From DAOMFM01 sp035429825 (lineage in GTDB: Bacteria > Acidobacteriota > Blastocatellia > UBA7656 > JADIYM01): a stretch of 23,983 nucleotides of DNA. Position numbers and translations under genes: made by a program. Position 1 is the stretch's first letter, and the number at the start of each line of letters is the position of its first letter. The stretch lies in contig JBGAKX010000068.1 of NCBI GenBank assembly GCA_044224215.1, forward strand, positions 1 to 23,983, written 5' to 3'. The notes beneath the pieces were generated by a model. It saw nothing but the letters and a program-made list of their open reading frames with translations. It made no database searches and was not told the DNA's origin. This document shows positions 15,501-23,850 of the stretch, piece after piece.

Positions 15501-16435
15501 CTCGGGCGACGTTCGCAGCACCTGATGAACTCGTCGAGCTCGGTCGGCAGCGGCGCCTCGAGCACGAGCTCCTCGCCCGTAGACGGATGCTCGAACGCGA
15601 GCCGCGCGGCATGCAGAAACAGCCGTCCGGGGCGCGGTATCGACGGATGGCGCCCGTAGAACGCCTCGAGCTCCGGCTGGCCATGCAGATCGTCGCCGGC
15701 GATCGCGGCGCCTGCATACGCGGCGTGAATCCGCAGCTGGTTGGTTCTTCCCGTCAGCGGCTCCATTTCGTAAAGCGCCATCTCGCCGCAGGTCCGCAGC
15801 AGCGTGTAACGCGTTTGCGCGGAGCGGCCCTCGGGGTCCACGGCAAATCCGGGATGCCGGTCGCGCGCACCGCCGATCGGCGCGTCGATGACCCCGTTGT
15901 CGGGGGAGAGCCTTCCGCACAGCAGCGCAATGTAGCCCTTCGCGACCTTTCGGTCATGCCACGCGCGTGCAAGCACGTTGTGCGCGCGCGGAGTCTTCGA
16001 GATCACGAGCAGTCCAGACGTCGCGCGGTCGAGCCGGTGCACCAGCAGCGGTTTGACGTCCGGGAGACCCGTTGAGGCAAGGTGGTGGAGCACTGCGTTG
16101 AGCAGCGTGCCGGAATGGACCTTGTGCGTCGGGTGGCAGTACATCCCGGCCGGTTTGTCGACGACGAGGATTGCGTCGTCCTCGTAGATGATGCGGATGG
16201 GGATGTCCTCGGGGGCCATGGCGGCGATCGGCTCGCGGTCCATGCGGACTTCGACCGTCTGGCCTTCGCGGAGCGGGCGGCCGGACTCGCGGACTTCGCC
16301 GTCGATGGTGACGTGGCCGTGCTTGATGGCCTGCCGGATGCGGCCGCGGCTCACGCCGGGGAGTTGCAGCTCGAGAAACCGATCGAGGCGTGTGCGGGTG
16401 TGGGAGGGGGCAACTACATAGGTCCGTATGAACAT
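15497..16435 (-). CDS. RluA-family 23S rRNA/tRNA pseudouridine synthase
   Basis: A 312-residue RNA-modifying enzyme that converts uridine to pseudouridine in structured RNA. Residues about 13-65 form an S4 RNA-binding domain (RLDRFLELQLPGVSRGRIRQ then HVTIDGEVRESG). The catalytic domain follows with VDKPAG (about 92-97), the motif HRLDRATSG with the catalytic Asp136, and TGRTNQLRIH near residue 232, all diagnostic of RluA-type synthases. It most resembles RluD/RluC types; which RNA site is modified cannot be told. ATG 16435 is preferred to the upstream TTG 16462, which lies inside the repeat-rich spacer. No ribosome site is obvious. It follows the EttA gene on the same strand after about 100 bp and ends in a CTAG shared with the convergent gene. 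Confidence 0.93.
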   Translation of the reverse strand: MFIRTYVVAPSHTRTRLDRFLELQLPGVSRGRIRQAIKHGHVTIDGEVRESGRPLREGQTVEVRMDREPIAAMAPEDIPIRIIYEDDAILVVDKPAGMYCHPTHKVHSGTLLNAVLHHLASTGLPDVKPLLVHRLDRATSGLLVISKTPRAHNVLARAWHDRKVAKGYIALLCGRLSPDNGVIDAPIGGARDRHPGFAVDPEGRSAQTRYTLLRTCGEMALYEMEPLTGRTNQLRIHAAYAGAAIAGDDLHGQPELEAFYGRHPSIPRPGRLFLHAARLAFEHPSTGEELVLEAPLPTELDEFIRCCERRPS

Positions 16436-16449
16436 TTGAAGACAGTTCA

Positions 16450-16531
16450 CGCAAAGGCGCAAAGAAACGCAAAGACGAGATTAATCAATACTCATAGTCC
16501 TTTGCGCCTTCTTTTCTTTGCGTCTTTGCGA
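16450..16531. repeat. GCAAAG / CTTTGC heptad-like repeat with two mutually exclusive hairpins
   Basis: GCAAAG occurs at 16451, 16459 and 16469, and CTTTGC at 16500, 16516 and 16524. AAGGCGCAAAG (16454-16464) pairs perfectly with 16500-16510, and CGCAAAGACG (16468-16477) with 16521-16530. The two pairings cross, so the RNA or DNA can form either hairpin or a pseudoknot. The spacer lies between two minus-strand genes. Related runs of CTTTGCG recur between genes in many environmental bacteria, to my recollection. Confidence 0.75.
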
Positions 16532-16538
16532 GAACGCC

Positions 16539-18218
16539 CTAATGCAGCTTCTTGTACTTGATCCGATGCGGCTGGTCCGCCTCGGCGCCGAGCCGCTTGT
16601 GCCGGTCCGCCTCGTACTCCTGGTAGTTGCCCTCGTACCACATGGTGCGGCTGTCGCCCTCGAACGCCAGGATGTGCGTCGCAATCCGGTCCAGGAACCA
16701 CCGATCGTGCGAGATCACCACCGCGCAGCCCGCGAACTCGAGCAGCGCCTCTTCCAGCGCCCGCAGCGTGTCCACGTCGAGATCGTTCGTCGGCTCGTCC
16801 AGAAGCAGCAGGTTCCCGCCCGACTTGAGCAGCTTTGCCAGATGCACGCGGTTTCGCTCGCCACCCGACAACTCGCCGACCTTCTTCTGCTGGTCCGCGC
16901 CGCGGAAGTTGAACTGGCTGACGTACGCTCGTGACGGCACCGAGCGATTGCCGAGCTGGATCGTTTCATTCTGCTCTGAGATCTCGTCCCACACGCTCTT
17001 CTTCGCGTCGAGCGAATCGCGGCTCTGATCGACGTATGCGAGCTTGACCGTCTCGCCGACACGCAGCGTCCCGGACGTCGGCTCTTCCGTGCCCACGATC
17101 ATCCGGAACAGCGTCGTCTTGCCGGCGCCATTCGCACCGATCACGCCGACGATGCCGCCGCGCGGCAGCTTGAACGTCAGGTCCTCGAACAGCAACCGGT
17201 CGCCGTATGCCTTGCTGACGCCGTCCGCTTCGACGACGACGTCGCCGAGGCGCGGACCGGGCGGAATGAAGATCTCGACCGCCTCGGGCGTCTTGTCGCG
17301 CTGCTGGTCGCGGGTGAGCAGCTCTTCGTAAGCCGTCAGTCGCGCCTTGGACTTTGCATGTCGCGCGCGCGGCGCCATCCGCACCCATTCGAGCTCGCGC
17401 TCGAGCGTGCGCTGGCGTGCGGACGCGTGCTTCTCCTCGAGCTCGAGGCGGTTGCGCTTCTGCTCGAGCCACGACGAGTAGTTGCCTTCCCACGGGATGC
17501 CGCTGCCGCGGTCGAGCTCGAGAATCCAGCCCGCGACGTTGTCGAGGAAGTAGCGGTCGTGCGTGACCGCGACCACCGTGCCGGGGTACTCCTGCAGGTA
17601 GCGTTCGAGCCACGCGACCGATTCGGCGTCGAGATGGTTTGTCGGTTCGTCGAGCAGCAGCATGTCGGGCCGTTCGAGCAGCAGACGGCAGAGCGCGACA
17701 CGGCGGCGCTCGCCGCCGGAGATTTTTGTGACGTCGGCATCGCCCGGTGGAAGCCGGAGCGCGTCCATCGCGATCTCGAGCCGGCGGTCGAGGTCCCATG
17801 CGTCGGCGGCCTCGATGGCGTCCTGGACGCTCGCCTGCTCGTCGAGCACGGCCTGCATCTCGTCGGCGTCGAGCTCTTCGCCGAGCCTGGCGTTGAGTTC
17901 GTCGAATCGATCGAGCAGCGCCTTGGTTTCGGCGACGGCCGCTTCGACGTTGCCGAGCACGTCCTTTGACTCGTCGAGCGGCGGTTCCTGCGGGAGAAAC
18001 CCGACGCGGACGCCTTCGGCGGCCTTGGCTTCACCCGAGAAGTCGTGGTCGAGTCCGGCCATGATGCGCAGGAGCGTCGATTTGCCCGAGCCGTTGAGGC
18101 CGAGGACACCGATCTTTGCGCCGGGGAAGAACGAGAGAGAGATCCCCTTGAGCACCTCGTTCGAGGGCGGGTGGATCTTCCGCAGGTTGTACATCGTGTA
18201 GATGTATTGGTAGCTCAT
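16539..18218 (-). CDS. ettA: ABC-F ATPase, EttA-type translational throttle
   Basis: A 559-residue cytosolic protein with two ATP-binding cassettes and no membrane part, close to the 555 residues of E. coli EttA. Walker A motifs are at about 40-47 (GLNGSGKS) and 361-368 (GANGAGKT). ABC signatures are ISGGERRR (166-173) and LSGGERNR (450-457), and Walker B motifs LLLDEPTNHLD (187-197) and LLLDEPTNDLD (471-481), each with the catalytic Glu. A short arm (about 95-140) and the long charged linker (about 245-320), which touches the P-site tRNA, are both present. EttA binds the ribosomal E site and limits the first translation cycles when ATP is low. ATG 18218 starts MSYQYIYTMYNL, the usual EttA N-terminus; no ribosome site is visible. 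The open frame extends 44 codons upstream without family similarity. Confidence 0.95.
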   Translation of the reverse strand: MSYQYIYTMYNLRKIHPPSNEVLKGISLSFFPGAKIGVLGLNGSGKSTLLRIMAGLDHDFSGEAKAAEGVRVGFLPQEPPLDESKDVLGNVEAAVAETKALLDRFDELNARLGEELDADEMQAVLDEQASVQDAIEAADAWDLDRRLEIAMDALRLPPGDADVTKISGGERRRVALCRLLLERPDMLLLDEPTNHLDAESVAWLERYLQEYPGTVVAVTHDRYFLDNVAGWILELDRGSGIPWEGNYSSWLEQKRNRLELEEKHASARQRTLERELEWVRMAPRARHAKSKARLTAYEELLTRDQQRDKTPEAVEIFIPPGPRLGDVVVEADGVSKAYGDRLLFEDLTFKLPRGGIVGVIGANGAGKTTLFRMIVGTEEPTSGTLRVGETVKLAYVDQSRDSLDAKKSVWDEISEQNETIQLGNRSVPSRAYVSQFNFRGADQQKKVGELSGGERNRVHLAKLLKSGGNLLLLDEPTNDLDVDTLRALEEALLEFAGCAVVISHDRWFLDRIATHILAFEGDSRTMWYEGNYQEYEADRHKRLGAEADQPHRIKYKKLH

Positions 18219-18312
18219 GGTAAGCGGAGGACTGTACGGCAATCGGGCCGAAACATGAAGCTCACGATGTTCGCACGAACGGTCAGTAGATTGAGTACGA
18301 CCGCAGGTCCGG

Positions 18313-18525
18313 GCACCCCGAAGGGGTGTGGGGAAATAGCCGGGGGTCACGGAGCGCGAAGCGCGACGCCGACCCCCGGATGCGAATCAAAAGTCGGTCG
18401 GACCCAGTAAGGGTCCGCCGCGAGGTCGACCCCTTCAGGGTCGCATCCGGAACTGGCATTGACCGGGGGTCGTCGTCGCTTCGCGCCTCGACCCCCGGCT
18501 ATTCTCACGCACCCCTTCGGGGTGC
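18313..18525. repeat. 213-bp nested palindromic element
   Basis: The outer arms, GCACCCCGAAGGGGTG (18313-18328) and GCACCCCTTCGGGGTGC (18509-18525), are each palindromic and also mutually inverted. Moving inward, AATAGCCGGGGGTC (18335-18348) matches 18490-18503, GCGCGAAGC (18354-18362) matches 18478-18486, and CCGGATGCGA (18376-18385) matches 18441-18450, all inverted. In the centre are small hairpins, CGGACCC/GGGTCCG (18399-18417) and GACCC/GGGTC (18428-18442). It fills most of the 337-bp gap (18219-18555) between the EttA start and the ATPase stop, and contains no credible gene. Candidate REP/BIME-like or mobile palindromic element; function unknown. Confidence 0.85.
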
Positions 18526-18555
18526 CTCGAACCGCGTCACGATTCGGGTGCTCCG

Positions 18556-21500
18556 CTACACCGTCCGCGACTGAAGCAGGTCGTTGAGCGCAGCGATCAT
18601 CGCATCGTCGATCTCCGGCAACTCGTCCTCGCCAGTCAACGCCGCAATCGACTTGATCGTCTCGACCGAGAAGCTCGACTTGCGCGCCTTCAGCTTTGCC
18701 CGCAACTCCGACTTCCGCACCTGCAGCATCCTGCGGTGATGCTCGATTCCCTCGTGCACCAGCTCGCGCGCGCTCGTCGCCAGCGCCGTCAGGCGCGTCC
18801 GGTCGCCAAACCTGAACCCGCACAGACACCGCGGGCGCTCGGCGAGCACCGCCAGCACGTCGGCATCGCACTGCGCCTCGCGGAGCGAAGACACGAGATT
18901 CGTCGCCTCGACCAGCTGCGACGGGTCGCCGATCGGTAGCCCCGAGAGCGCCTCCAACGCGCGCCACGACCGGCTGCCGAGCAGCGCGTCGCTCAGCGTG
19001 TCGATCACCTTCGAGTTGACGCTTCGAATGTGCTCGCCCGCGTAATAGGCCGTGTACACGTCGCGGAACGTCTGGAATGCGTCGTCGAACGCGGTGCGGC
19101 GCTGCTCGTCGGCGAATCCGTCGAGCTTCTCCACCCACGCGAGCGCCGTGCGACGAAGCTCCTCCGCATCGGCGTCGTCAACGGCCTCCGCATCGCGCAG
19201 GTAGCGTTCGGCAAACTCGACCGTCGACAGCCACGCGGCGAACCGCTCGAGCCAGACAATGCGGTCGCGCGCAGCCCACAACTTGTCGGGGGTCTCGAAG
19301 ACCGTCTCGAGCGAATGCCGAAGACCCGTGAGCGAGCCGGCCGTCAACGCCTTGCGCACGTTGAACAGCGCGACGTCAAACTGGTGCTTTGCCTCGACCG
19401 CCGCGGCGCCCTCGACACTCGCGCTCTCGCCGAGCAGCGCCACCGGGTGCGACACGTCACGATTGATGCCTGTCGTGTACCAGGTTTCGAGCCGCTGCAG
19501 CCACGACGCCGTGTCGGTGATCGTCGTCAACTGCTTCACTTCGTCGCGTGTCGCGGCAGTGAGGTGCGCAAGCCACACGACCGCTTCGGCGACGTTGACC
19601 GGCTGTGCAACGTCCGTCGCGGACGTTGCGACCGCCGCTGCAGCCGCGGCCTCGGACGGTAGAAGCCGCACGATCAGGTTCTCGTCGCGCGACGCGTGCA
19701 CGAACCCCGCCATCGGATCCGACCGCCACGCGGTCACGAGCATGCCACGCTCGATGTACACCCGCCTGAAGACCGCCGAGCATGCGTCCGCGACCTCCTT
19801 GCGGAATGCCTCGAGGTCGGAAAAGCGGGCGCTCTGCTCGCTCGTGGCGAGGCGCGTGACCGCGATCCAGTTCTTCAGGGCCTGCCGGCCGTCCGGCGTC
19901 GCGACGCCCCCGAGCCACACCGACGAGGCATTCGAGCGCATCGCCTCGTCGCGGGCTTCGGACCACGTCCGGCCCGGCGCAAGGATGACGAGCCTCGGGC
20001 GCGGCGACGAGGCAGGCGGACTGTCGCCGTCCGACATGGGCACTCGAGCCTGGAGCGTGATGGCGCCTGGATACTGCGAAATCTCCCACAGGTCGCCGCG
20101 AAGGGGACCCGGAACCGTCTCGCCAAGCGGCCAGTCCGCGAAGTAATGGCCGCCGAAGGTCGCGAGCGCCCATGCAAGCTCGTCTTCGTCCTCGATCGTG
20201 TCGGCAAGCTCCTCGACACGCGCCCGAACGGCCTCGCTCTCGCCGCTGACGAGCGAATACCGTCGCGCCGTGCCGTCGCCGGTGGCGACGATCTCGCCGC
20301 GTGCGAGTGTCTCGAGCTGTTTGAGCACCGCGGCCATGTAGACGTAACTCGAGCCGGAACCGTGCAGGCTGTAGAGGAGGACCGAGTTGGTGAGCGTCGT
20401 CACGTCGACCGAGATGCCGGCGATCGTGTGCATGAAGATCGACTGCAGCGCGAGGCTCGCCCACAACCGCTGCGACGATCCGAGCTTTGGAAGCGCGTCG
20501 GCCTGCAGGCGATCGTAGGCGGCAAAGATCGGCTCGATCGATTCGACGCGCCGGAGCTCGCCTTCGTAGCGCGAGAACATGTCGTTGAGCGCAAACAGGC
20601 TCAGCTTGGGACGCCCGCGGACGCTCTCCGCCGCCTTGGCCGCAAACTCCGGGAACGAAAAGCCTTCGATCCACCGGTGGAGGTGGCCGCCGATGGTCCA
20701 CGTGGAGACTTCGAGCGGATAGAGCTCGATGAAGTCCTCGTCGCTGTAGTTCAGGTCGGGAAGCTTTTCGCGCAGCTTTCCGAGGACCTCGAGAATCTCG
20801 CGTCGCTGGCGTGCGTTCTTCTTGAGGACGCGGCTGGCCGTCGCGGTTCGAACCGTGTGCGATGGGACGTAGACGATCTGGAAGTCGTCGTGGAGCGTCG
20901 CCATCCATCCCTGTCCCTCACCCGACCCGGCATCGTCGGCGAGTACGCCGCCGCCGGCGACCGCACACGTGGCGAGCGGCAGGTCGCGAGACAGTTCGCC
21001 GAGGCGGGCCATCGTCTGGATGTTCTCGTACGCATGGCGGCCGACGCTGCCCAGCCACTCGTCGAGGTTGTCGATCGCAAGGACGATCCGGTGTCCGCGT
21101 GGAAGCTGGGCCGCCGCGCTCGAGAGGCAGTCGAGCCTGAGCCGGGCGGCTTCGTCCTGTGCGGCGTGGAGGAACGGAAATCCCTGCTCGTTGCAGAACT
21201 CGCGGATCGCGCGTTCGATCGACGCCGCCAGGTGACGGTCGGATTCGTTCCAGTCGACGCGGATCGGATGGATCTGTTCGTCTTCGACAGACATCCGGAT
21301 CTCGGCGAATCGCGAGATGAGATCGGACGACGCGGGCATGCGCAACAGTTCGCATGTGACGTCGAGGAGCGTGCTCTTGCCGCAGCCCGAGCTGCCGACG
21401 ATCAGGCAGTTTCGCTGGCCACCGCCCGACGACACGATGCGTTCGACGATTCGCGCGAGCGCGTCTCCCAGTTCGTAGGTGAGGAGGAACGCAGAAAGGG

Positions 21501-21579
21501 CGGACGTCGGCCGTTGCGCCGCGTCAACGGCGCCGGCGAGCGGCGCTATCTCAACCAAGTCCTTTATCTTGCTGCCCAA
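18556..21579 (-). CDS. large P-loop ATPase, DUF6079/BrxC-PglY-like, orphan
   Basis: A 1007-residue cytosolic ATPase. Walker A is GSSGCGKST (62-70); Walker B with adjacent acidic residues is RIVLAIDNLDEWLG (about 164-177). The opening KIKDLVEIAPL followed by ALARIVERIVSSGGG and the P-loop, then a long helical region with FIELYPLEVSTW and LFALNDMFSRYEGEL, resemble the large ATPases of BREX/Pgl-type phage resistance (DUF6079, BrxC, PglY). Near the C-terminus CLCGFRFGDR could be half of a zinc site, and the rest is helical. The start is TTG 21579, supported by GGAG (21586-21589) six bases upstream. GC and codon use match neighbours. No methylase, PglZ-type phosphatase, protease, integrase or repeat array accompanies it, so it may act alone or with distant partners. 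Family placement is inferred from motif style only; other STAND-like roles are possible. Confidence 0.9.
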   Translation of the reverse strand: MGSKIKDLVEIAPLAGAVDAAQRPTSALSAFLLTYELGDALARIVERIVSSGGGQRNCLIVGSSGCGKSTLLDVTCELLRMPASSDLISRFAEIRMSVEDEQIHPIRVDWNESDRHLAASIERAIREFCNEQGFPFLHAAQDEAARLRLDCLSSAAAQLPRGHRIVLAIDNLDEWLGSVGRHAYENIQTMARLGELSRDLPLATCAVAGGGVLADDAGSGEGQGWMATLHDDFQIVYVPSHTVRTATASRVLKKNARQRREILEVLGKLREKLPDLNYSDEDFIELYPLEVSTWTIGGHLHRWIEGFSFPEFAAKAAESVRGRPKLSLFALNDMFSRYEGELRRVESIEPIFAAYDRLQADALPKLGSSQRLWASLALQSIFMHTIAGISVDVTTLTNSVLLYSLHGSGSSYVYMAAVLKQLETLARGEIVATGDGTARRYSLVSGESEAVRARVEELADTIEDEDELAWALATFGGHYFADWPLGETVPGPLRGDLWEISQYPGAITLQARVPMSDGDSPPASSPRPRLVILAPGRTWSEARDEAMRSNASSVWLGGVATPDGRQALKNWIAVTRLATSEQSARFSDLEAFRKEVADACSAVFRRVYIERGMLVTAWRSDPMAGFVHASRDENLIVRLLPSEAAAAAAVATSATDVAQPVNVAEAVVWLAHLTAATRDEVKQLTTITDTASWLQRLETWYTTGINRDVSHPVALLGESASVEGAAAVEAKHQFDVALFNVRKALTAGSLTGLRHSLETVFETPDKLWAARDRIVWLERFAAWLSTVEFAERYLRDAEAVDDADAEELRRTALAWVEKLDGFADEQRRTAFDDAFQTFRDVYTAYYAGEHIRSVNSKVIDTLSDALLGSRSWRALEALSGLPIGDPSQLVEATNLVSSLREAQCDADVLAVLAERPRCLCGFRFGDRTRLTALATSARELVHEGIEHHRRMLQVRKSELRAKLKARKSSFSVETIKSIAALTGEDELPEIDDAMIAALNDLLQSRTV

Positions 21580-21699
21580 ACGGAACTCCGATGCCGCGCA
21601 TTTGTCTCAGATGACCGAAGCAGGTGCAAGGGCGCACGAATGGCCCAGAAGGCTTCAGGGACGGCTCAGGCAGGTAGGGAAGTCGGGGACAATACTGGG

Positions 21700-22620
21700 T
21701 CAATCCGTCGCAAGCGAGTGCGAAACAAATTCGAACGCAGGCTCGCTCCGACCGATCAGGTACGACCAGCCATGGTCACCCGGTGTCAGGTGAAACTCAT
21801 GCGCGATGCCGGCCTTTGTCAGCGCGGCGTCAAACAGTCGGTTGCCGGCAGCGAACCCGTAGCGGTCCTGCTCGCCGACGTCAAAGTAGATCTTGAGCCC
21901 CTTTAACTGCCCGGCGCGCGACGCCACGAGCCCAAGGGGGTTGTTTGCGGCAAAGAATACGGGATCCGGAGGATTACCGAAGATCTTGGTCGCAATCTCG
22001 TAACGATAGGCGCCGCGCCGGTCGTCCGGCGACGTGGGCGGCTTTGGAAGCTCTTCAAAGATCGCGGCGCAGTGTGCCGCGACGGCAGTGAACATCTCCG
22101 GATGCTTGAAGGCGATGACGAGGGCTCCAAACCCTCCCATGGAGATGCCTTGAATGACTCGCCCGCGTGGGCTTGCCGTCGTTCTGAATGTCTTATCGAC
22201 AAAGGGGATGAAGTCTTTAACGATTGCGTCTTCGTACTTTGAGCCGTCCTTTCCGTTCAGGTAGAAGCTGTTGGCCCCGTACGGTACGGCGACGATGAAC
22301 TCGCCGATCTTGTGATCGGCGCGCAGCTGGTCGATCTGGGCCTGCACGCCGCGGCCCACCCAGTCGCGTTCGCTGTTGAACAGGCCGTGGAGAAAGATGA
22401 CGACGGGGAACCGTCGCGAGGGCTCCCGGTCATAGGACGGGGGAAGCGACACGGCATACGCCACGTCGCTGCCGAGGCTCGGGCTCGGAAACACCCCATA
22501 GTCAACGCGCCCGGCTGATGACAGAGGAGCGGCCGCGGCTCTCTGGGAAGCCACGGCCGGAACGAGGCCCGCCACCGCGATGGCGGCGAGAGACGCGAGG
22601 AACACCAGTTTTTTCAACAA
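21700..22620 (-). CDS. secreted alpha/beta-hydrolase esterase (esterase D / PHB-depolymerase-like)
   Basis: A 306-residue exported hydrolase. A signal peptide covers about 1-25 (LVFLASLAAIAVAGLVPAVAS). The nucleophile elbow is QGISMGGFG (Ser160), with Asp252 in DVGEQDRYG and His283 in TPGDHGWSY, so a complete triad is in the order and spacing of the esterase D (Pfam Esterase) family. PVVIFLHGLFNSERDW near 72-87 would form the oxyanion hole. The substrate is unknown; feruloyl, acetyl and S-formylglutathione esterases share this fold. The ORF has no ATG: two tandem TTG codons stand at 22620 and 22617, and a GTG at 22608 would trim the signal peptide. Ribosome site support is weak. It begins 16 bp after the upstream same-strand gene, suggesting cotranscription. 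Confidence 0.9.
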   Translation of the reverse strand: MLKKLVFLASLAAIAVAGLVPAVASQRAAAAPLSSAGRVDYGVFPSPSLGSDVAYAVSLPPSYDREPSRRFPVVIFLHGLFNSERDWVGRGVQAQIDQLRADHKIGEFIVAVPYGANSFYLNGKDGSKYEDAIVKDFIPFVDKTFRTTASPRGRVIQGISMGGFGALVIAFKHPEMFTAVAAHCAAIFEELPKPPTSPDDRRGAYRYEIATKIFGNPPDPVFFAANNPLGLVASRAGQLKGLKIYFDVGEQDRYGFAAGNRLFDAALTKAGIAHEFHLTPGDHGWSYLIGRSEPAFEFVSHSLATD

Positions 22621-22636
22621 GTTAGCCAGCGCCTAT

Positions 22637-23065
22637 TCAGCCTGCATCGTTGCCGCCGTCGGCGCGCGCGGCGCGTGGCGCCATCGGAAAATGGTTGAGA
22701 CCAAGCCGTTCGGCTGTCCGGTCCGACAGATCGATCATTGCCGCGGCGTTGATTGCCGCCGCGATGCAGATCGTCTCGCTGATCTCCTCCTTGGTCGCCC
22801 CGAGCTCCAGAGCCTTGCTCATGTGGCCGTCGATGCAGCCTTCGCATTTGGCGACCAGCGACGCGGCGATCGAAATGAGCTCCTGCACCTTGGGGTCGAG
22901 AATTCGACGTTCGGGTGTGTAGTAGAGCTCCTTGTAGTACGCGCCGTAGACCTTCTTCATGCGTGGCTCGAGCATCGAGTACGAGGAAGTCGGTTCTGTC
23001 GTGGCCATGGGGATCGGACTGGCGTCGTCTGCCGTGGGCGCTGCGGCCGGTTTGGTCTCTTCCAT
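22637..23065 (-). CDS. carboxymuconolactone decarboxylase / AhpD-like protein
   Basis: A 142-residue protein of the CMD/AhpD superfamily. The key motif is KCEGCIDGHMSKALELGAT, giving C-x-x-C-x3-H (Cys74, Cys77, His81), the redox site of alkylhydroperoxidase D-like enzymes. The following helices LGATKEEISETICIAAAINAAA are typical. The motif suggests a thiol peroxidase-like or disulfide-relay role rather than lactone decarboxylation. The first 30 residues are a low-complexity Ala/Pro/Thr/Ser extension beyond the core. ATG 23065 is chosen with GGGAG about 7 nt upstream; the upstream ORF extension overlaps the preceding gene in another frame and is not protein-like. It lies 26 bp after the DUF2911-like gene and 16 bp before the esterase on the same strand. 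Why these three are together is not evident. Confidence 0.92.
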   Translation of the reverse strand: MEETKPAAAPTADDASPIPMATTEPTSSYSMLEPRMKKVYGAYYKELYYTPERRILDPKVQELISIAASLVAKCEGCIDGHMSKALELGATKEEISETICIAAAINAAAMIDLSDRTAERLGLNHFPMAPRAARADGGNDAG

Positions 23066-23091
23066 AATGTATCTCCCGTCGATTGAACGAG

Positions 23092-23691
23092 TTAGTCGAG
23101 CGAGATCTCCTCGGTGATCGCACGCGTTCCGTAGTGGACCATTACGTCGGCCTTCTTGCCCTTTGCGGATGCGGAGATTTCGAGATGGTCGACGAGCGGC
23201 TTGCCGCGTTCGAACTTGACGGGTTTTGACGCGACCATGACGGCGTCCTTGGGTCGTTCCGTGAATACGTCGCCAGCGACGAGGAACGTGCCGGACGCGC
23301 CGGGCGTGAATTTCCAGATCGACAGGCCCATGGGTCTGGTGTCCGACTTGGGCGTGATGACCCAGACGTAGTTCCCGGGCTCGAGGTCGGCGCCGATCCA
23401 CTTTGCCTTGACGGTGAGGGTGATCTGGGCGAACGGCCAGTCCCGCGTGCTGTAGTACTGGTTCCCGCCGTCCTCCATGTAGCTGAAGGTCTTCTCGCCC
23501 CACGGCAGGTTGAGGTACTTGACGGTCACGGCGTCCTTGGTCTTTCCGGCGTCGACGCTGACGGACTGGATGGTCGTCAGCTTGCGAACGTCGGTGCCAC
23601 CCCCCTGGGCGAATGCGCCGATCGAGCTGAGACAGAGCGCCGCGACGAATGTGGAGATCGCAAGACGCGAAACGAGCGAATGTGCCTTCAT
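23092..23691 (-). CDS. secreted DUF2911-like protein
   Basis: A 199-residue exported protein. The signal peptide (MKAHSLVSRLAISTFVAALC to AFA, residues 1-28) precedes QGGGTDV. The core reads QITLTVKAKWIGADLEPGNYVWVITPKS, followed by a beta-rich segment ending SIWKF, close to the 'lpaGtYsl ... P' pattern of DUF2911 proteins, which are common secreted proteins of Acidobacteriota and Bacteroidota with unknown function. DUF2911 members normally also show an N-terminal GRxIFG-type segment; here WGEKTFSYMEDGG stands in its place, so this is a divergent relative or a neighbouring family. ATG 23691 is chosen from the signal peptide; the nearest AAGGA is about 14 nt away, so the ribosome site is poor. 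It is probably the first gene of a three-gene minus-strand run with the AhpD-like protein and the esterase. Confidence 0.85.
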   Translation of the reverse strand: MKAHSLVSRLAISTFVAALCLSSIGAFAQGGGTDVRKLTTIQSVSVDAGKTKDAVTVKYLNLPWGEKTFSYMEDGGNQYYSTRDWPFAQITLTVKAKWIGADLEPGNYVWVITPKSDTRPMGLSIWKFTPGASGTFLVAGDVFTERPKDAVMVASKPVKFERGKPLVDHLEISASAKGKKADVMVHYGTRAITEEISLD

Positions 23692-23850
23692 AGTGTGTCG
23701 TCTATCCTTTCACGAGTCGTGGTTGTCCGAAAACCTGACCTAATACGGTACCACCGGAGGGCCGGTTTCAGCGTCGTGTTTGCAAAGCGGCCGGTTTCGG
23801 GGCCTTGTCGGCGTTGTTTACGAATTTGTGACAAACGTGGGGTCGGGAGC
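23692..23850. other. leader and upstream region of the DUF2911-like gene
   Basis: No gene is seen. It should carry the promoter of the minus-strand cluster, but I find no convincing -35/-10 pair; TATTAG near 23738 on the minus strand is a possible -10 only. GGCCGGTTTC occurs twice (near 23760 and 23790). Confidence 0.4.

Noticed and set aside
18556..21579. Complete BREX or Pgl system
   Set aside because: No methyltransferase, PglZ-type phosphatase, BrxL-type protease or BrxA/B-type gene is present anywhere in the window.
21675..21703. TTGACC on the minus strand as promoter of the ATPase gene
   Set aside because: The hexamer at the right 17-bp distance (TCCCTA) does not resemble a -10, and TTGACC overlaps the end of the esterase gene.
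19696..21906. 736-aa plus-strand ORF opposite the large ATPase
   Set aside because: Shadow of the ATPase frame: Arg/Asp/Val-rich, no motifs, and it also runs into the end of the esterase gene in antisense.
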